A stretch of DNA of 64,000 bases, from assembly GCA_002412925.1 (NCBI GenBank), contig DHVZ01000100.1:124001-188000 (forward strand), in the 5' to 3' direction. The notes beneath the pieces were generated by a model. That model was not told where the DNA came from. It did no database searches and was given only the letters and a program-made list of their open reading frames with translations. The position numbers and the translations under genes were made by a program. Below are positions 42,748 to 50,598 of the stretch, in pieces. Source of the DNA: Anaerolineales bacterium UBA5195. GTDB lineage: Bacteria; Chloroflexota; Anaerolineae; Anaerolineales; Villigracilaceae. The stretch's first letter is position 1. Every line of letters starts with the position of its first letter.

Positions 42748-43404
42748 ATGCAATCAAAAACTAAAAAAATTTCACTGGTACTGGCCGATGACCACCCCCT
42801 GGCGCTGGACGGCATTCGTCAGGCGTTGAACAATACAACTGATCTGCAAATTATTGGCGAGGCTCAGAATGGCATTGAAGCGCAGCAACTGGTGGTTGAA
42901 CTCCGCCCGCGCGTTTTGCTGCTTGATTTGAAAATGCCCGATACTTCTCCTGTAGAAGTTGAAAAGTGGGTACGTGAAAATTATCCTGAAACGGCTACCC
43001 TGGTCTTGACCGGCCATGACCGCGATTTTTATCTGGCGGAAATGATGGATGCCGGGGTTGTGGGGTATTTTTCAAAAAACGAACGGCTCAGTAACCTGAT
43101 TTCTGCCATCCGTCGCGCCGCGCACGGTGAAACTCTATTCACAAACGAACAAATTGACCGCGCGCGCTGTTGGCGCGAAAACGCAGGGCGCAAGTGGAAA
43201 AGCCTGACAAAACGCGAATGCGTAGTACTCAAACTGCTGGTACAGGGGCTGGATAATGCCGCGCTTGCCTATTCAATAGATGTGACGGAAAGAACCGCAA
43301 TTTATCACGTCACCAATATTCTCGAAAAATTAAAGGTCACTTCGCGCCAGGAAGCTGTAGCCTGGGCAGTCAAGCATATTCCCGAAATGACCGAAGACCT
43401 GTAA
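42748..43404 (+). CDS. NarL/LuxR-type response regulator
   Basis: The product is 218 residues from ATG 42748 (AAGGA 8 bases upstream); earlier in-frame starts lie on or before the -10 box. The receiver domain has the acidic pair (VLADDHPLAL), the phospho-accepting Asp in LLLDLKMPDT, Thr in LVLTGHD and Lys in GYFSKNE. The C-terminal LuxR helix-turn-helix is LTKRECVVLKLLVQGLDNAA to VTNILEKLKVTSRQEAVAWA. It is an orphan with no kinase next to it. Two tandem palindromes overlap its stop codon, ahead of a small secreted-protein gene. Confidence 0.93.
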   Translation: MQSKTKKISLVLADDHPLALDGIRQALNNTTDLQIIGEAQNGIEAQQLVVELRPRVLLLDLKMPDTSPVEVEKWVRENYPETATLVLTGHDRDFYLAEMMDAGVVGYFSKNERLSNLISAIRRAAHGETLFTNEQIDRARCWRENAGRKWKSLTKRECVVLKLLVQGLDNAALAYSIDVTERTAIYHVTNILEKLKVTSRQEAVAWAVKHIPEMTEDL

Positions 43405-43438
43405 TTTCTGACAGGTAAAAGACTGTAGTTTCTTACAG
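43399..43438 (+). promoter_or_regulatory. two tandem palindromes CTGTARTTTCTNACAG
   Basis: CTGTAATTTCTGACAG (43399-43414) and CTGTAGTTTCTTACAG (43423-43438) are near-identical 16-bp inverted repeats, 24 bp apart. The first overlaps the regulator's stop codon. Size and symmetry suit a dimeric LuxR/NarL-type regulator. They lie 80-120 bp before the secreted DUF2690 gene, so they may control it. Confidence 0.5.
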
Positions 43439-43518
43439 GTCACAAGATCGCGCAAGGCAAGTAGGATTGGTTTGGTTCGGCAATCCCGTATCTAAATTCA
43501 ATCAAGGAGAACAAAATC

Positions 43519-43974
43519 ATGAAAAGTCAGTTCCGTTTTGGTTTGCTCGTTGCTCTGGTGGCCCTGCTCTCTCTTGTACTGTCTCTGGCGGTGCAAGAAA
43601 GCGCCTTTGCAATGGGCAACCATGCATCATGTTCAGGTACAGGGTGCAACGGCAAATATGCTTCCAGCACTGGCTGCGATGGAGCAACAACTGTCAAAAC
43701 TGCGTTTATACCTCGCGGGACAGTAGAACTCCGTAAATCGTCCACGTGCAGCACTTTTTGGGCGAGAACGACTAATACAGGAGGCGCATCTTACTACGTT
43801 AATGCAAGTCTGGCATACTATTATTTCACTAATTCTGGAGCCCCAATTGCGAATGGACAGGGCGTTTACAGTTACCAAAGATATGGCATCAGCGGTTTCA
43901 AGGCTTGCGGCGGGGTCGAAAACTTTATTCAAAACTGGCGACTTGATGGCCCCAGTTCGCAATGTGCATATTAA
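43519..43974 (+). CDS. secreted DUF2690-like protein
   Basis: This 151-residue protein has a Sec signal peptide (about residues 1-31, ending in QESAFA). The mature part has paired cysteines (CSGTGCNGKYASSTGC), then RGTVELRKSSTCSTFWARTT. It matches the pattern I recall for DUF2690, a family of small secreted proteins in Actinobacteria and Chloroflexota. Function unknown. AAGGAG lies about 8 bases before the ATG. Its position beside a response regulator and ahead of a second secreted protein suggests a regulated surface or extracellular function. Confidence 0.8.
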   Translation: MKSQFRFGLLVALVALLSLVLSLAVQESAFAMGNHASCSGTGCNGKYASSTGCDGATTVKTAFIPRGTVELRKSSTCSTFWARTTNTGGASYYVNASLAYYYFTNSGAPIANGQGVYSYQRYGISGFKACGGVENFIQNWRLDGPSSQCAY

Positions 43975-44006
43975 ACAAATTCCACTATGTTCAGGAGACT
44001 AAATTT

Positions 44007-44717
44007 ATGAAAAGCGTATCTATTAAATTTGGGTTTGTGCTGGCGACTGTCCTGGTTGTCGTTGGGCTGGTATTCGCTCTGAACCGGCAGAGTGTGGCGG
44101 CGACCAGCCCGGAAAAAATAAGTCAAATGGCTGAGAATAACAACCTGACTGCGCCAACCCTGGCCCCGGTGTCAAAACCGGCAGATTCACAGGCAACGGT
44201 CAAATCTGTAAAAGGAATAGAAATTGAACTAAAAGGGATCGGCATGGATGGGGATCGATTCGGCGTTGATTTTTGTTTCACCCCTCCAAGTCAGGCGGAT
44301 TGGCTGATTGGGTCTTCACCAGAAGATGTTACGTTGACAGTTGGCGATGTAACCATTCCATACAAAGGCTTTAACGTGCTTGATCCAAAAACGGATGGGG
44401 TGGACTATAAATCTGATCATTGCAGCCGGGCTTTTTTCCTGTTGGACAAAGAATATGACTTGAGCAACGTCACAATCACGATCAACCGGCTGGTCACATC
44501 TGTTCCCGAACAACCCGATTGCGCAAAAGTACAAGAAAGATTAAACAAAAACAAGACCGGGATAGAGATTAAATGCAAAAGCGAGCCAGGCTCATTCGGA
44601 TATGAAATCACAAAAAAGCCTGAAAAAGAAAGCGCAGACAAAATCGACAAGAAAATTCGGGATGCCTTTAGCGATATTTTTGAAGGCCCCTGGGTTTTTG
44701 AAACCGGAATAAAGTAG
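44007..44717 (+). CDS. secreted or membrane-anchored hypothetical protein
   Basis: The product is 236 residues from ATG 44007 (CAGGAG 8 bases upstream; the frame also opens earlier). An N-terminal hydrophobic segment (FVLATVLVVVGLVFAL) acts as signal or anchor. The mature part has a beta-strand-like pattern (KGIEIELKGIGMDGDRFGVD, DVTLTVGDVTIPYKGFNVLD) and five scattered cysteines. The C-terminal tail is rich in Lys/Asp/Glu. I do not recognise a family. It follows the DUF2690-like gene by 32 bases in the same direction. Confidence 0.7.
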   Translation: MKSVSIKFGFVLATVLVVVGLVFALNRQSVAATSPEKISQMAENNNLTAPTLAPVSKPADSQATVKSVKGIEIELKGIGMDGDRFGVDFCFTPPSQADWLIGSSPEDVTLTVGDVTIPYKGFNVLDPKTDGVDYKSDHCSRAFFLLDKEYDLSNVTITINRLVTSVPEQPDCAKVQERLNKNKTGIEIKCKSEPGSFGYEITKKPEKESADKIDKKIRDAFSDIFEGPWVFETGIK

Positions 44718-44735
44718 TAATCCGTTACCAGCCGC

Positions 44736-44772
44736 AACAAAAACACCATCCCTTTAGGATGGTGTTTTTGTT
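44736..44772. terminator. bidirectional terminator between hypothetical gene and tRNA-Leu
   Basis: Perfect 16-bp arms AACAAAAACACCATCC (44736-44751) and GGATGGTGTTTTTGTT (44757-44772) around CTTTA. T-rich sequence on both strands allows it to end the plus-strand unit and the minus-strand tRNA transcript. Confidence 0.88.
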
Positions 44773-44804
44773 ATAGTACCCAGCAGGGTAAGGTATAATT
44801 TCAG

Positions 44805-44886
44805 TGCCGAAGGAGGGACTTGAACCCTCATTCCTCACGGAACACGAGTTTGAGTCGTGCGCGTCTGCCAATTCCGCCACTCCGGC
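44805..44886 (-). tRNA. tRNA-Leu, anticodon CAA
   Basis: On the minus strand the 82-base gene starts GCCGGAGTGGCGGAATTGGC and ends with the T arm GAGGGTTCAAGTCCCTC and acceptor strand CTTCGGC plus A73. The acceptor stem pairs 7 bases. The anticodon stem CACGA/TCGTG encloses CTCAAAC, so the anticodon is CAA (codon UUG). The long variable arm (TTCCGTGAGGAA) is as expected for a class II leucine tRNA. CCA is not encoded. Confidence 0.95.
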
Positions 44887-44938
44887 AATTTTTGCAGGGC
44901 AAAGTATACCACTCCCAACCATAAGGTCAAGATTTAAT

Positions 44939-45991
44939 ATGAAACTAGGTATTATCGGCCTCCCCCAATCAGGAAAAACCACCCTGTTCAACGCGCTCAC
45001 GCGCAGCAACACCCCCACCACCGCCTCCGCCGGGCGGATTGAAGTCCACAACGGCGTGGTGGATGTGCCCGATCCACGCATCGACAAACTTAGCGGCATG
45101 TTCAAGCCGAAGAAAACCATCTACGCCAAAGTGACATATGCGGATATCGCCGGGCTGGAGGGCAACTCCAAGGGCATCTCTGGAAATTTGCTCAACACTC
45201 TCGGGCAGATGGACGCGTTCATTCACGTTGTGCGCTGTTTCGAAGATGACAATGTCCCCCACCCAGCCGGATCCATTGATCCCGCGCGAGATGCCGAGGC
45301 CATGCTGACGGAACTCCTGCTCAACGACTTGATAGCCGTGGAACGCAAACTCGAACGCCTGATGGATGAACGCAAAAAAGGCGGCACCGACAAGACGATT
45401 AACGAACGCCAGACGGTGCTCTTTAACCGTTTGCAAGAGGCGCTCAACAATAACACGCCCCTGCGCAGGCTGGAATACACAGCCGAAGAAGACAAAGAAC
45501 TCTCCAGTTTCGGCCTGCTGACTCGCAAGCAAATCCTGACGGTCTTCAACCTGGGCGAGGCCCAGAAAGCCCCCTCGGTTGAACTGGATCACCCGTCGGT
45601 GGCCTTGCCCGGCAAACTGGAGATGGAAATCTCCCAGCTTTCACCTGAAGACGCCCAGCTTTTCATGTCCGAATACGGCATTGAAGAACCGGCGCTCAAC
45701 CGCATGATCCGCCTGTCGTATGATTTGCTCAACTTGCAGTCTTTTTTCACCGTTGGCGAAGATGAAGTCCGCGCCTGGACAACCCGCCGTCATGCCACTG
45801 CGCACGAATCCGCGGGTGAAATCCATACCGATATCGCGCGCGGATTTGTCCGCGCCGAAGTGGTCGCTTACGATGACCTGACCGCACTCGGCACGATGGC
45901 CGAATGCAAGGCCAAAGGCAAGTTTCGGCTGGAGGGCAAGGAATACATCGTCAAGGACGGCGATATCGTCCACATCCGTTCCAGCCTGTAA
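44939..45991 (+). CDS. ychF: YchF/Obg-like GTP-binding ATPase
   Basis: The product is 350 residues from ATG 44939 (MKLGIIGLPQSGKTTLFNAL); the frame also opens inside the antisense of the tRNA but that is not a start. The P-loop is GLPQSGKTT, and the switch region DIAGLEGNSKGISGN replaces the usual DxAGL/DTPGL. The specificity motif is VFNLGE (N-x-x-E), as in the ATP-preferring YchF group. The C-terminal TGS domain reads VRAWTTRRHATAHESAGEIH to IVKDGDIVHIRSS. YchF associates with ribosomes. The protein is slightly shorter than E. coli YchF (363). Confidence 0.95.
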   Translation: MKLGIIGLPQSGKTTLFNALTRSNTPTTASAGRIEVHNGVVDVPDPRIDKLSGMFKPKKTIYAKVTYADIAGLEGNSKGISGNLLNTLGQMDAFIHVVRCFEDDNVPHPAGSIDPARDAEAMLTELLLNDLIAVERKLERLMDERKKGGTDKTINERQTVLFNRLQEALNNNTPLRRLEYTAEEDKELSSFGLLTRKQILTVFNLGEAQKAPSVELDHPSVALPGKLEMEISQLSPEDAQLFMSEYGIEEPALNRMIRLSYDLLNLQSFFTVGEDEVRAWTTRRHATAHESAGEIHTDIARGFVRAEVVAYDDLTALGTMAECKAKGKFRLEGKEYIVKDGDIVHIRSSL

Positions 45992-45998
45992 CTAGCCC

Positions 45999-46028
45999 AA
46001 ATCCTCAGTTTTGTAAGCTGGGGATTTT
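45999..46028 (+). terminator. intrinsic terminator of ychF
   Basis: AAATCCTCAG (45999-46008) pairs with CTGGGGATTT (one G-T pair) followed by TTTTG, directly after the stop codon. Confidence 0.75.
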
Positions 46029-46102
46029 TGTTGCGGCTTTTTAATGTTATGGTTCAGGATTTGTGCAAAAATGGATGAGACTACTCTCAGGAGAAAAATG
46101 CC

Positions 46103-47149
46103 ATGCTTGCTCAACGATCGCGCCCGATTATTCATTCTGTTCTTTTCCTCATCCTGGCCATGCTGGCTTGCAACATGCCCGGCGCTGCGCCATCCGCCCA
46201 GGCTCCGGTTGTGGACGCAACCAAAATTGCGCTGGAATTCCAGGCCACCCAAAACGCCCCCGTTCCCCTGGTCGTGGATGCGACGAAAATCGCCTTGGAA
46301 ATCCAGGCCACCCAAAATGCTCCCGGTCCCGTCCAACCTGTCGACGCGACAAAAGTGGCGCTGGAAGTTCAGGCAACCAGCGCCGCCGCACAGCTAACCC
46401 AGCAGGCGGAGCAACCGAACCCGCCCGTAGTGGAGCCACCCCCAGCCGATAATCCTGCCGCTCCCGCCCAGGATTTCAAAGCGCGGATGAAAAACGCCAA
46501 AATCCTGGTTTACGAAGATACGCCCGGTATTGGGCTGTGGATCAGCGACGCGCTGAACGGCCTGGGACTGAAATATATTCACGTTGGCGATGCGCTGGGC
46601 CGCTTCATGGAAAACTTAAATTCCCCGGTTCAGTGGGATTTGATCATCGTCGGGGCAGAATCCAAGACCAAAGTGCAGGGAGAATTCTGGGATGTAATTG
46701 GCGAGAAAATCTCGCGCGATAACACCGCTGTCATTGCCGAAATCTGGTATATCGACTTGCTGGGCAGCGGGCGTCTCAAACCAGTCATGTCCAATTGCGG
46801 GATCCAGTTCCAACGCGATTGGCCGCTGGCCGAATCCATTTACTGGCTGGATTCGAGCCATCCGCTTTTTAGCGACCCAAACAATGCCATGCCGCTGATC
46901 AACTATTCCCGCTACTGGCAGTGGCAGGCCGGGGATCTGATTCGCCTTTCCCCTGGGAGCAACGCTACCCTGTTGGCTGGAACATTCCAGAAACGCAAAT
47001 CAGACTATGGCGTCATGGCCACCTGCCACGATGGGCGCGTGGTCTTCCAGACCTTCTCCAATCACGATTATCACCAGGACCAGATCATCCACCTCTGGCA
47101 AAACTACATCACCTATACCCTGAAAAACCGTTTTGCGGTTGTGCCTTGA
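46103..47149 (+). CDS. lipoprotein with three-fold VDATK repeat and ThuA/GATase-like domain
   Basis: This 348-residue protein has lipobox LAMLAC (Cys23). Residues about 36-92 contain three short repeats: VVDATKIALEFQATQNAP, VVDATKIALEIQATQNAP and VDATKVALEVQATSAA. They look like amphipathic helix segments, and the pattern resembles the linkers of the NBR1 lipoproteins. After a Pro-rich stretch, a domain from about residue 125 (KILVYEDTPGIGLWISDALN, WDLIIVGAESKTKVQG, VVFQTFSNHDYHQDQIIHLW) has the strand pattern of ThuA/GATase1-like folds, though no Cys nucleophile was seen at the elbow. Function unknown. Confidence 0.72.
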   Translation: MLAQRSRPIIHSVLFLILAMLACNMPGAAPSAQAPVVDATKIALEFQATQNAPVPLVVDATKIALEIQATQNAPGPVQPVDATKVALEVQATSAAAQLTQQAEQPNPPVVEPPPADNPAAPAQDFKARMKNAKILVYEDTPGIGLWISDALNGLGLKYIHVGDALGRFMENLNSPVQWDLIIVGAESKTKVQGEFWDVIGEKISRDNTAVIAEIWYIDLLGSGRLKPVMSNCGIQFQRDWPLAESIYWLDSSHPLFSDPNNAMPLINYSRYWQWQAGDLIRLSPGSNATLLAGTFQKRKSDYGVMATCHDGRVVFQTFSNHDYHQDQIIHLWQNYITYTLKNRFAVVP

Positions 47150-47240
47150 TGTGCAGCAGGCGTTCTCCCTGGGCTGTCTGGCGCACCCCGCGCAGTTCGC
47201 GGGGCAGGTGACAGGCAAACGCCGACAATTGCCACCATGA

Positions 47241-47273
47241 AAAGTACCCTCGCGAATACAGCGAGGGCACTTT
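47241..47273. terminator. bidirectional terminator between lipoprotein and SSB genes
   Basis: AAAGTACCCTCGC (47241-47253) pairs with GCGAGGGCACTTT (47261-47273), one mismatch, followed by TTT on both strands. It separates convergent genes. Confidence 0.8.
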
Positions 47274-47304
47274 TTACTTTTCACCTTTTCCTTCTTACAA
47301 TTTA

Positions 47305-47685
47305 TCACGCCTCATACTCGCCTGCATCCTCCTCCACCGTGATCATCGGTTCTTCGGCGCCCTTGCGGTCGAGCATCTGCACCTGGAGCGCCACCACCTT
47401 GGTTGAGTAGCGCGTCTCGCCTTTATCCTCATAGCGATCCACCTTCAAGCGCCCCTCCACATAAGCCAGGCTGCCCTTGTGCAAGTACTGTTCGCAAATT
47501 TCGCCCAGCCGCCCCCAGGCCTCGACATAGACCCAATCGGTGTATTCCTTGGTCTCCCCGGCAGTCTTCCAGCGCTGGGTGACCGCCAGGTTGAAATGTG
47601 TCACCTTCTTGCCGGTGGGGGTGAAGCGCGTCTCCGGGTCTTTGCCCAGATACCCAATCAATTGAACACGATTTAATGCAGGCAT
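47305..47685 (-). CDS. ssb: single-stranded DNA-binding protein (OB fold), first
   Basis: The product is 126 residues from ATG 47685, with GGAGG five bases upstream. The OB fold is clear: NRVQLIGYLGKDPETRFTPT, GKKVTHFNLAVTQRWKTAG, WVYVEAWGRLGEICEQYLHK, GSLAYVEGRLKVDRYEDK. The C-terminal tail is acidic (TVEEDAGEYEA) but lacks the DDDIPF-type tip for partner binding. It may therefore be a specialised SSB paralogue; the second copy at 51688 has the full tip. It stands alone on the minus strand, diverging from the phosphodiesterase-like gene. Confidence 0.92.
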   Translation of the reverse strand: MPALNRVQLIGYLGKDPETRFTPTGKKVTHFNLAVTQRWKTAGETKEYTDWVYVEAWGRLGEICEQYLHKGSLAYVEGRLKVDRYEDKGETRYSTKVVALQVQMLDRKGAEEPMITVEEDAGEYEA

Positions 47686-47784
47686 GTTCCCTCCAGAACG
47701 AAAATTGGTTACACTTAGTGTACAAAAAATTCGGCATCGATGCAATAAGTTATCTTAAAAAATTGACTGGACAACCCATCTCTT

Positions 47785-48837
47785 ATGCTGACTCTCCCCC
47801 GTTTTAGGCTTTTCCACCTGCTGACGCTTGCCACACTGTGCCTCACCGCCTGCCTGCCCGCCGTACCCCCGGCCGCCCCGCCGACGGTGACTCACATCCC
47901 CGCCGCCACAGTTACGCCCTTCCAACCCGCCACATCGATAGCCACCCTGCTTCCAACCGTCACGCTTGCGCCCCTGCCCACAGCAACGGAGACCATCACC
48001 CCAACACCGCGCCCATCAGCCCGGCGCGTACTCATCATCAGCATCGACGGCTTGCGCCCTGAGGCGATTGCCCTGGCCACCATGCCCAACCTGCAAGCCC
48101 TGATGCAGATTTCGGCCTACAGCCTGACGGCGCAAACCACCTTCCCCAGCGCCACGCTGCCCTCGCATGTTTCGATGCTGACTGGTTTATGCCCGGCCAA
48201 GCACGGCGTCGACTGGAATGATTACCTGCCCGAAAAAGGCTACGCCCAAGGCACCGACCTGTTCGACCTGGCCCACGCCGCCGGATTAATAACGGTTATG
48301 TTTGTTGGCAAGGAGAAACTGCGCCAAATCTCCGAACCCGCCAGCGTTGACATTTTCCGCTATATCAACGACCGCGATGTGGTCATCGCCCAGAGGGTCA
48401 CTGAAGAATTCCCTGTCGATTTTGGTCTCCTGTTCGTCCACTTTGCCACACCCGATGCGATGGGACATGTTTACGGCTGGCTGTCGCCGCAATATATCAG
48501 TGTTGTCCAGCGCGCCGACGAGGCCATCGGCACACTGCTCAAAGACCTCGACGATCACGGCCTGCGCCAGGAGACACTGATCATCATCACTGCCGACCAC
48601 GGCGGTCACAAACAGACACACGGCTCGCGCATGGCCGAAGATATGACCATTCCCTGGGTGGTTTCCGGTCCCGGTGTGCGCCCTGGCCCATTGACCAGCC
48701 CCATCCAGACCACCGATACCGCCGCCACCGCTGCCTGGGCCCTCGGCCTGCCTCGCCCCCCGGAATGGGACGGCTGGCCGGTTCTTGAAGCCTTTGGCCA
48801 ACCTATCCAACCGCGCCCGGTTCCATTTTGTGAATAA
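47785..48837 (+). CDS. type I phosphodiesterase/nucleotide pyrophosphatase-family lipoprotein
   Basis: This 350-residue protein has lipobox LCLTAC (Cys23) and a Thr/Pro-rich linker (residues 24-78). The alkaline-phosphatase-superfamily domain is clear: metal Asp in VLIISIDGLRPEA, nucleophile Thr124 in TLPSHVSMLTGLCPAKHG, HFATPDAMGHVYGW and IIITADHGGHKQTHGS. The pattern fits NPP-type phosphodiesterases. It is anchored outside the cytoplasmic membrane and may hydrolyse nucleotide or lipid phosphodiesters. The substrate is unknown. Confidence 0.88.
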   Translation: MLTLPRFRLFHLLTLATLCLTACLPAVPPAAPPTVTHIPAATVTPFQPATSIATLLPTVTLAPLPTATETITPTPRPSARRVLIISIDGLRPEAIALATMPNLQALMQISAYSLTAQTTFPSATLPSHVSMLTGLCPAKHGVDWNDYLPEKGYAQGTDLFDLAHAAGLITVMFVGKEKLRQISEPASVDIFRYINDRDVVIAQRVTEEFPVDFGLLFVHFATPDAMGHVYGWLSPQYISVVQRADEAIGTLLKDLDDHGLRQETLIIITADHGGHKQTHGSRMAEDMTIPWVVSGPGVRPGPLTSPIQTTDTAATAAWALGLPRPPEWDGWPVLEAFGQPIQPRPVPFCE

Positions 48838-48867
48838 CCGGACTCCAAAATAACCTAAGGAGTTTCC

Positions 48868-49713
48868 ATGACCGAATCCATGCTGATCGTCAACACCCTG
48901 GAAGAACTTTTTTTCGCCCGCCGCCTGGTTGATGGTCCGGTGGGACTTGTACCCACCATGGGCTACCTGCATGAGGGGCATCTTTCCCTTGTTCGGCAGG
49001 CCAAAAGTGAATGCAAAAGCGTCGTCGCCACCATCTTCGTCAATCCCGCCCAATTTGGCCCCAATGAAGACCTGTCCGAGTATCCGCGCGACCTGGACCG
49101 CGACCTGAAACTGCTCGAGGCCGCCGAAGTAAGCCTCGTTTGGACACCCTCACCTGAGGACATATACCCGGCAGGCTACCAGACCTGGGTCGAAGTCGAA
49201 AACCTGACGAAACCGCTAGAAGGTTCCATGCGCCCCGCTCACTTTCGCGGCGTGACAACGGTTGTTTCCAAGCTCTTCAACGCCACCCGGCCCGACAAAG
49301 CCTATTTTGGGCAAAAGGATGCCCAGCAAGCCGCCGTTATTCGCCAGATGACGCGTGATTTGAGCTACCCAATTGAGATCGTGGTTTGCCCGATCCTGCG
49401 CGAAGCCGATGGGCTGGCCATGTCAAGCCGCAACAACTACCTCAGCCCCGAGGAGCGCCAATCAGCCACGGTGTTGTACCGCGCCTTGACCGCCGCGAAA
49501 ACAGCTTTTACAGAAGGCGAGAAAAATGCAGAAAAACTACGCCGCCTTGTTGAGGATCTGGTCAGCGCGGAACCGAAGGCCCAACTGCAATACGTCTCTT
49601 GTGCCGATTACGAGACTCTCGCCGAACTGGAAATCGTCAACGCCAAAGCCCTGCTTTCAATAGCCGTTTTCATGGGGAAAACAAGATTGATCGACAACTT
49701 CATCCTGGAATAG
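48868..49713 (+). CDS. panC: pantothenate synthetase
   Basis: This 281-residue enzyme condenses pantoate and beta-alanine with ATP to pantothenate. Key motifs are GLVPTMGYLHEGHLSLVRQA (HIGH-like ATP motif), FVNPAQFGPNEDLSEYPRD, KAYFGQKDAQQAAVIRQM and LAMSSRNNYLSPEER (KMSKS-like). AAGGAG lies 6 bases before the ATG. Length is typical. It is not adjacent to other pan genes here. A strong hairpin follows the stop. Confidence 0.96.
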   Translation: MTESMLIVNTLEELFFARRLVDGPVGLVPTMGYLHEGHLSLVRQAKSECKSVVATIFVNPAQFGPNEDLSEYPRDLDRDLKLLEAAEVSLVWTPSPEDIYPAGYQTWVEVENLTKPLEGSMRPAHFRGVTTVVSKLFNATRPDKAYFGQKDAQQAAVIRQMTRDLSYPIEIVVCPILREADGLAMSSRNNYLSPEERQSATVLYRALTAAKTAFTEGEKNAEKLRRLVEDLVSAEPKAQLQYVSCADYETLAELEIVNAKALLSIAVFMGKTRLIDNFILE

Positions 49714-49715
49714 AA

Positions 49716-49764
49716 GTTTGCCCGGCAGTTGCCCCCAACGGGGACGAGAAACTGCCGGGCAAAC
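49716..49764 (+). terminator. strong hairpin after panC
   Basis: Perfect 15-bp arms GTTTGCCCGGCAGTT (49716-49730) and AACTGCCGGGCAAAC (49750-49764), beginning three bases after the stop codon. No T run follows. Confidence 0.65.
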
Positions 49765-49782
49765 AAACCTGCCATTAAAGCA

Positions 49783-49814
49783 GCCTGCACCGGGGGGAGG
49801 AACCCGGTGCAGGC
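49783..49814. repeat. second hairpin in panC downstream gap
   Basis: GCCTGCACCGGG (49783-49794) and CCCGGTGCAGGC (49803-49814) are perfect 12-bp arms around GGGAGGAA-type sequence. Together with the neighbours it makes three stems in the 227-bp convergent gap 49714-49940. It may be a repeat or a small structured RNA. Confidence 0.4.
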
Positions 49815-49897
49815 ATTCGCCAAAGGAGGAGACAGCGAAAGCAATTTGACTGCCACTGTCACTCACAATCTTATCACCTTGTACTAAATATCACAAA

Positions 49898-49930
49898 GAA
49901 TTTTGTCACCTGTCGACAGTGACAAAATTC
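49898..49930 (-). terminator. AT-rich palindrome after the 49941-50594 gene
   Basis: GAATTTTGTCA (49898-49908) and TGACAAAATTC (49920-49930) enclose CTGTCGACAG, itself a palindrome, with one extra C. On the minus strand it follows the gene's stop and is succeeded by TTTGTG, so it can end that transcript. Confidence 0.55.
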
Positions 49931-49940
49931 ATGATTGTTG

Positions 49941-50594
49941 TTATTTGCGTTTTAAATCATCCAACAATCCCGAAGTGATCCGCGGCCTGGGGGGCTGCCG
50001 GGGAACTTTTCGAGCCACGCGGCGGCTGTCCAGTTCTGTGCTGAAAGCCATCCAGTCACTCACGACCAGGACAAAATGAGAAGTTTTATCGTAGAAGAAA
50101 AATGGCGACAGGAATAGCCTCATGGATATGCGCGGAAGCGGGTAAGAAGTCAGGTGAATAACAATGGCTGTATTGCCAGAGATGGGAGCAATCAGTTCGC
50201 GATTCCAGCCAGAAAGACTTTTAGGAGGGAAAAGGCTAAATACCTGGGCAGTTGTGATCCGCTGGATGCGTTTATAAGAGATATTCAAGCGTAAAAAAGG
50301 CGTCGCCAGCCGCAGGTAGTCATTGAATAATTGAACATAGGCCATTTTGCGCGCAATCAGCAGGAGGATTGTAAACAAAAGGCAGATCACGCCAACGGCA
50401 AGCATGATGACCCGGCCAGCCATGGAAAGGGTTGGCAAGGGATTTTCAGCAGGGTTCTTAAAATATAACTCTGCACCCCATAACACGCCCACGTTAATAA
50501 AAATGGCGGTCGCGGTCCAAAAAGTCATTGGCCACCAGCGATTGAGCATATACTCGTAAAGGAGCAGGCGATATCTCCGTCCGCCTTGGGCCAT
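49941..50594 (-). CDS. two-span membrane protein, possible PH-like domain
   Basis: This 217-residue protein has two spans (about residues 22-42 and 60-82). A soluble beta-rich part follows (MAYVQLFNDYLRLATPFLRL, NISYKRIQRITTAQVFSLFP), with the strand pattern of bacterial PH-like (bPH) domains. The C-terminus is basic (RRVARKVPRQPPRPR). No firm family. It follows the translin-like gene by 4 bases, so it is the last gene of that operon. Confidence 0.7.
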   Translation of the reverse strand: MAQGGRRYRLLLYEYMLNRWWPMTFWTATAIFINVGVLWGAELYFKNPAENPLPTLSMAGRVIMLAVGVICLLFTILLLIARKMAYVQLFNDYLRLATPFLRLNISYKRIQRITTAQVFSLFPPKSLSGWNRELIAPISGNTAIVIHLTSYPLPRISMRLFLSPFFFYDKTSHFVLVVSDWMAFSTELDSRRVARKVPRQPPRPRITSGLLDDLKRK

Positions 50595-50598
50595 GGCG

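Noticed and set aside
44804..44938. N-terminal extension of YchF starting inside the tRNA-Leu antisense
   Set aside because: The extension translates tRNA sequence; the family start MKLGIIGLPQSGKTT at 44939 is clear.
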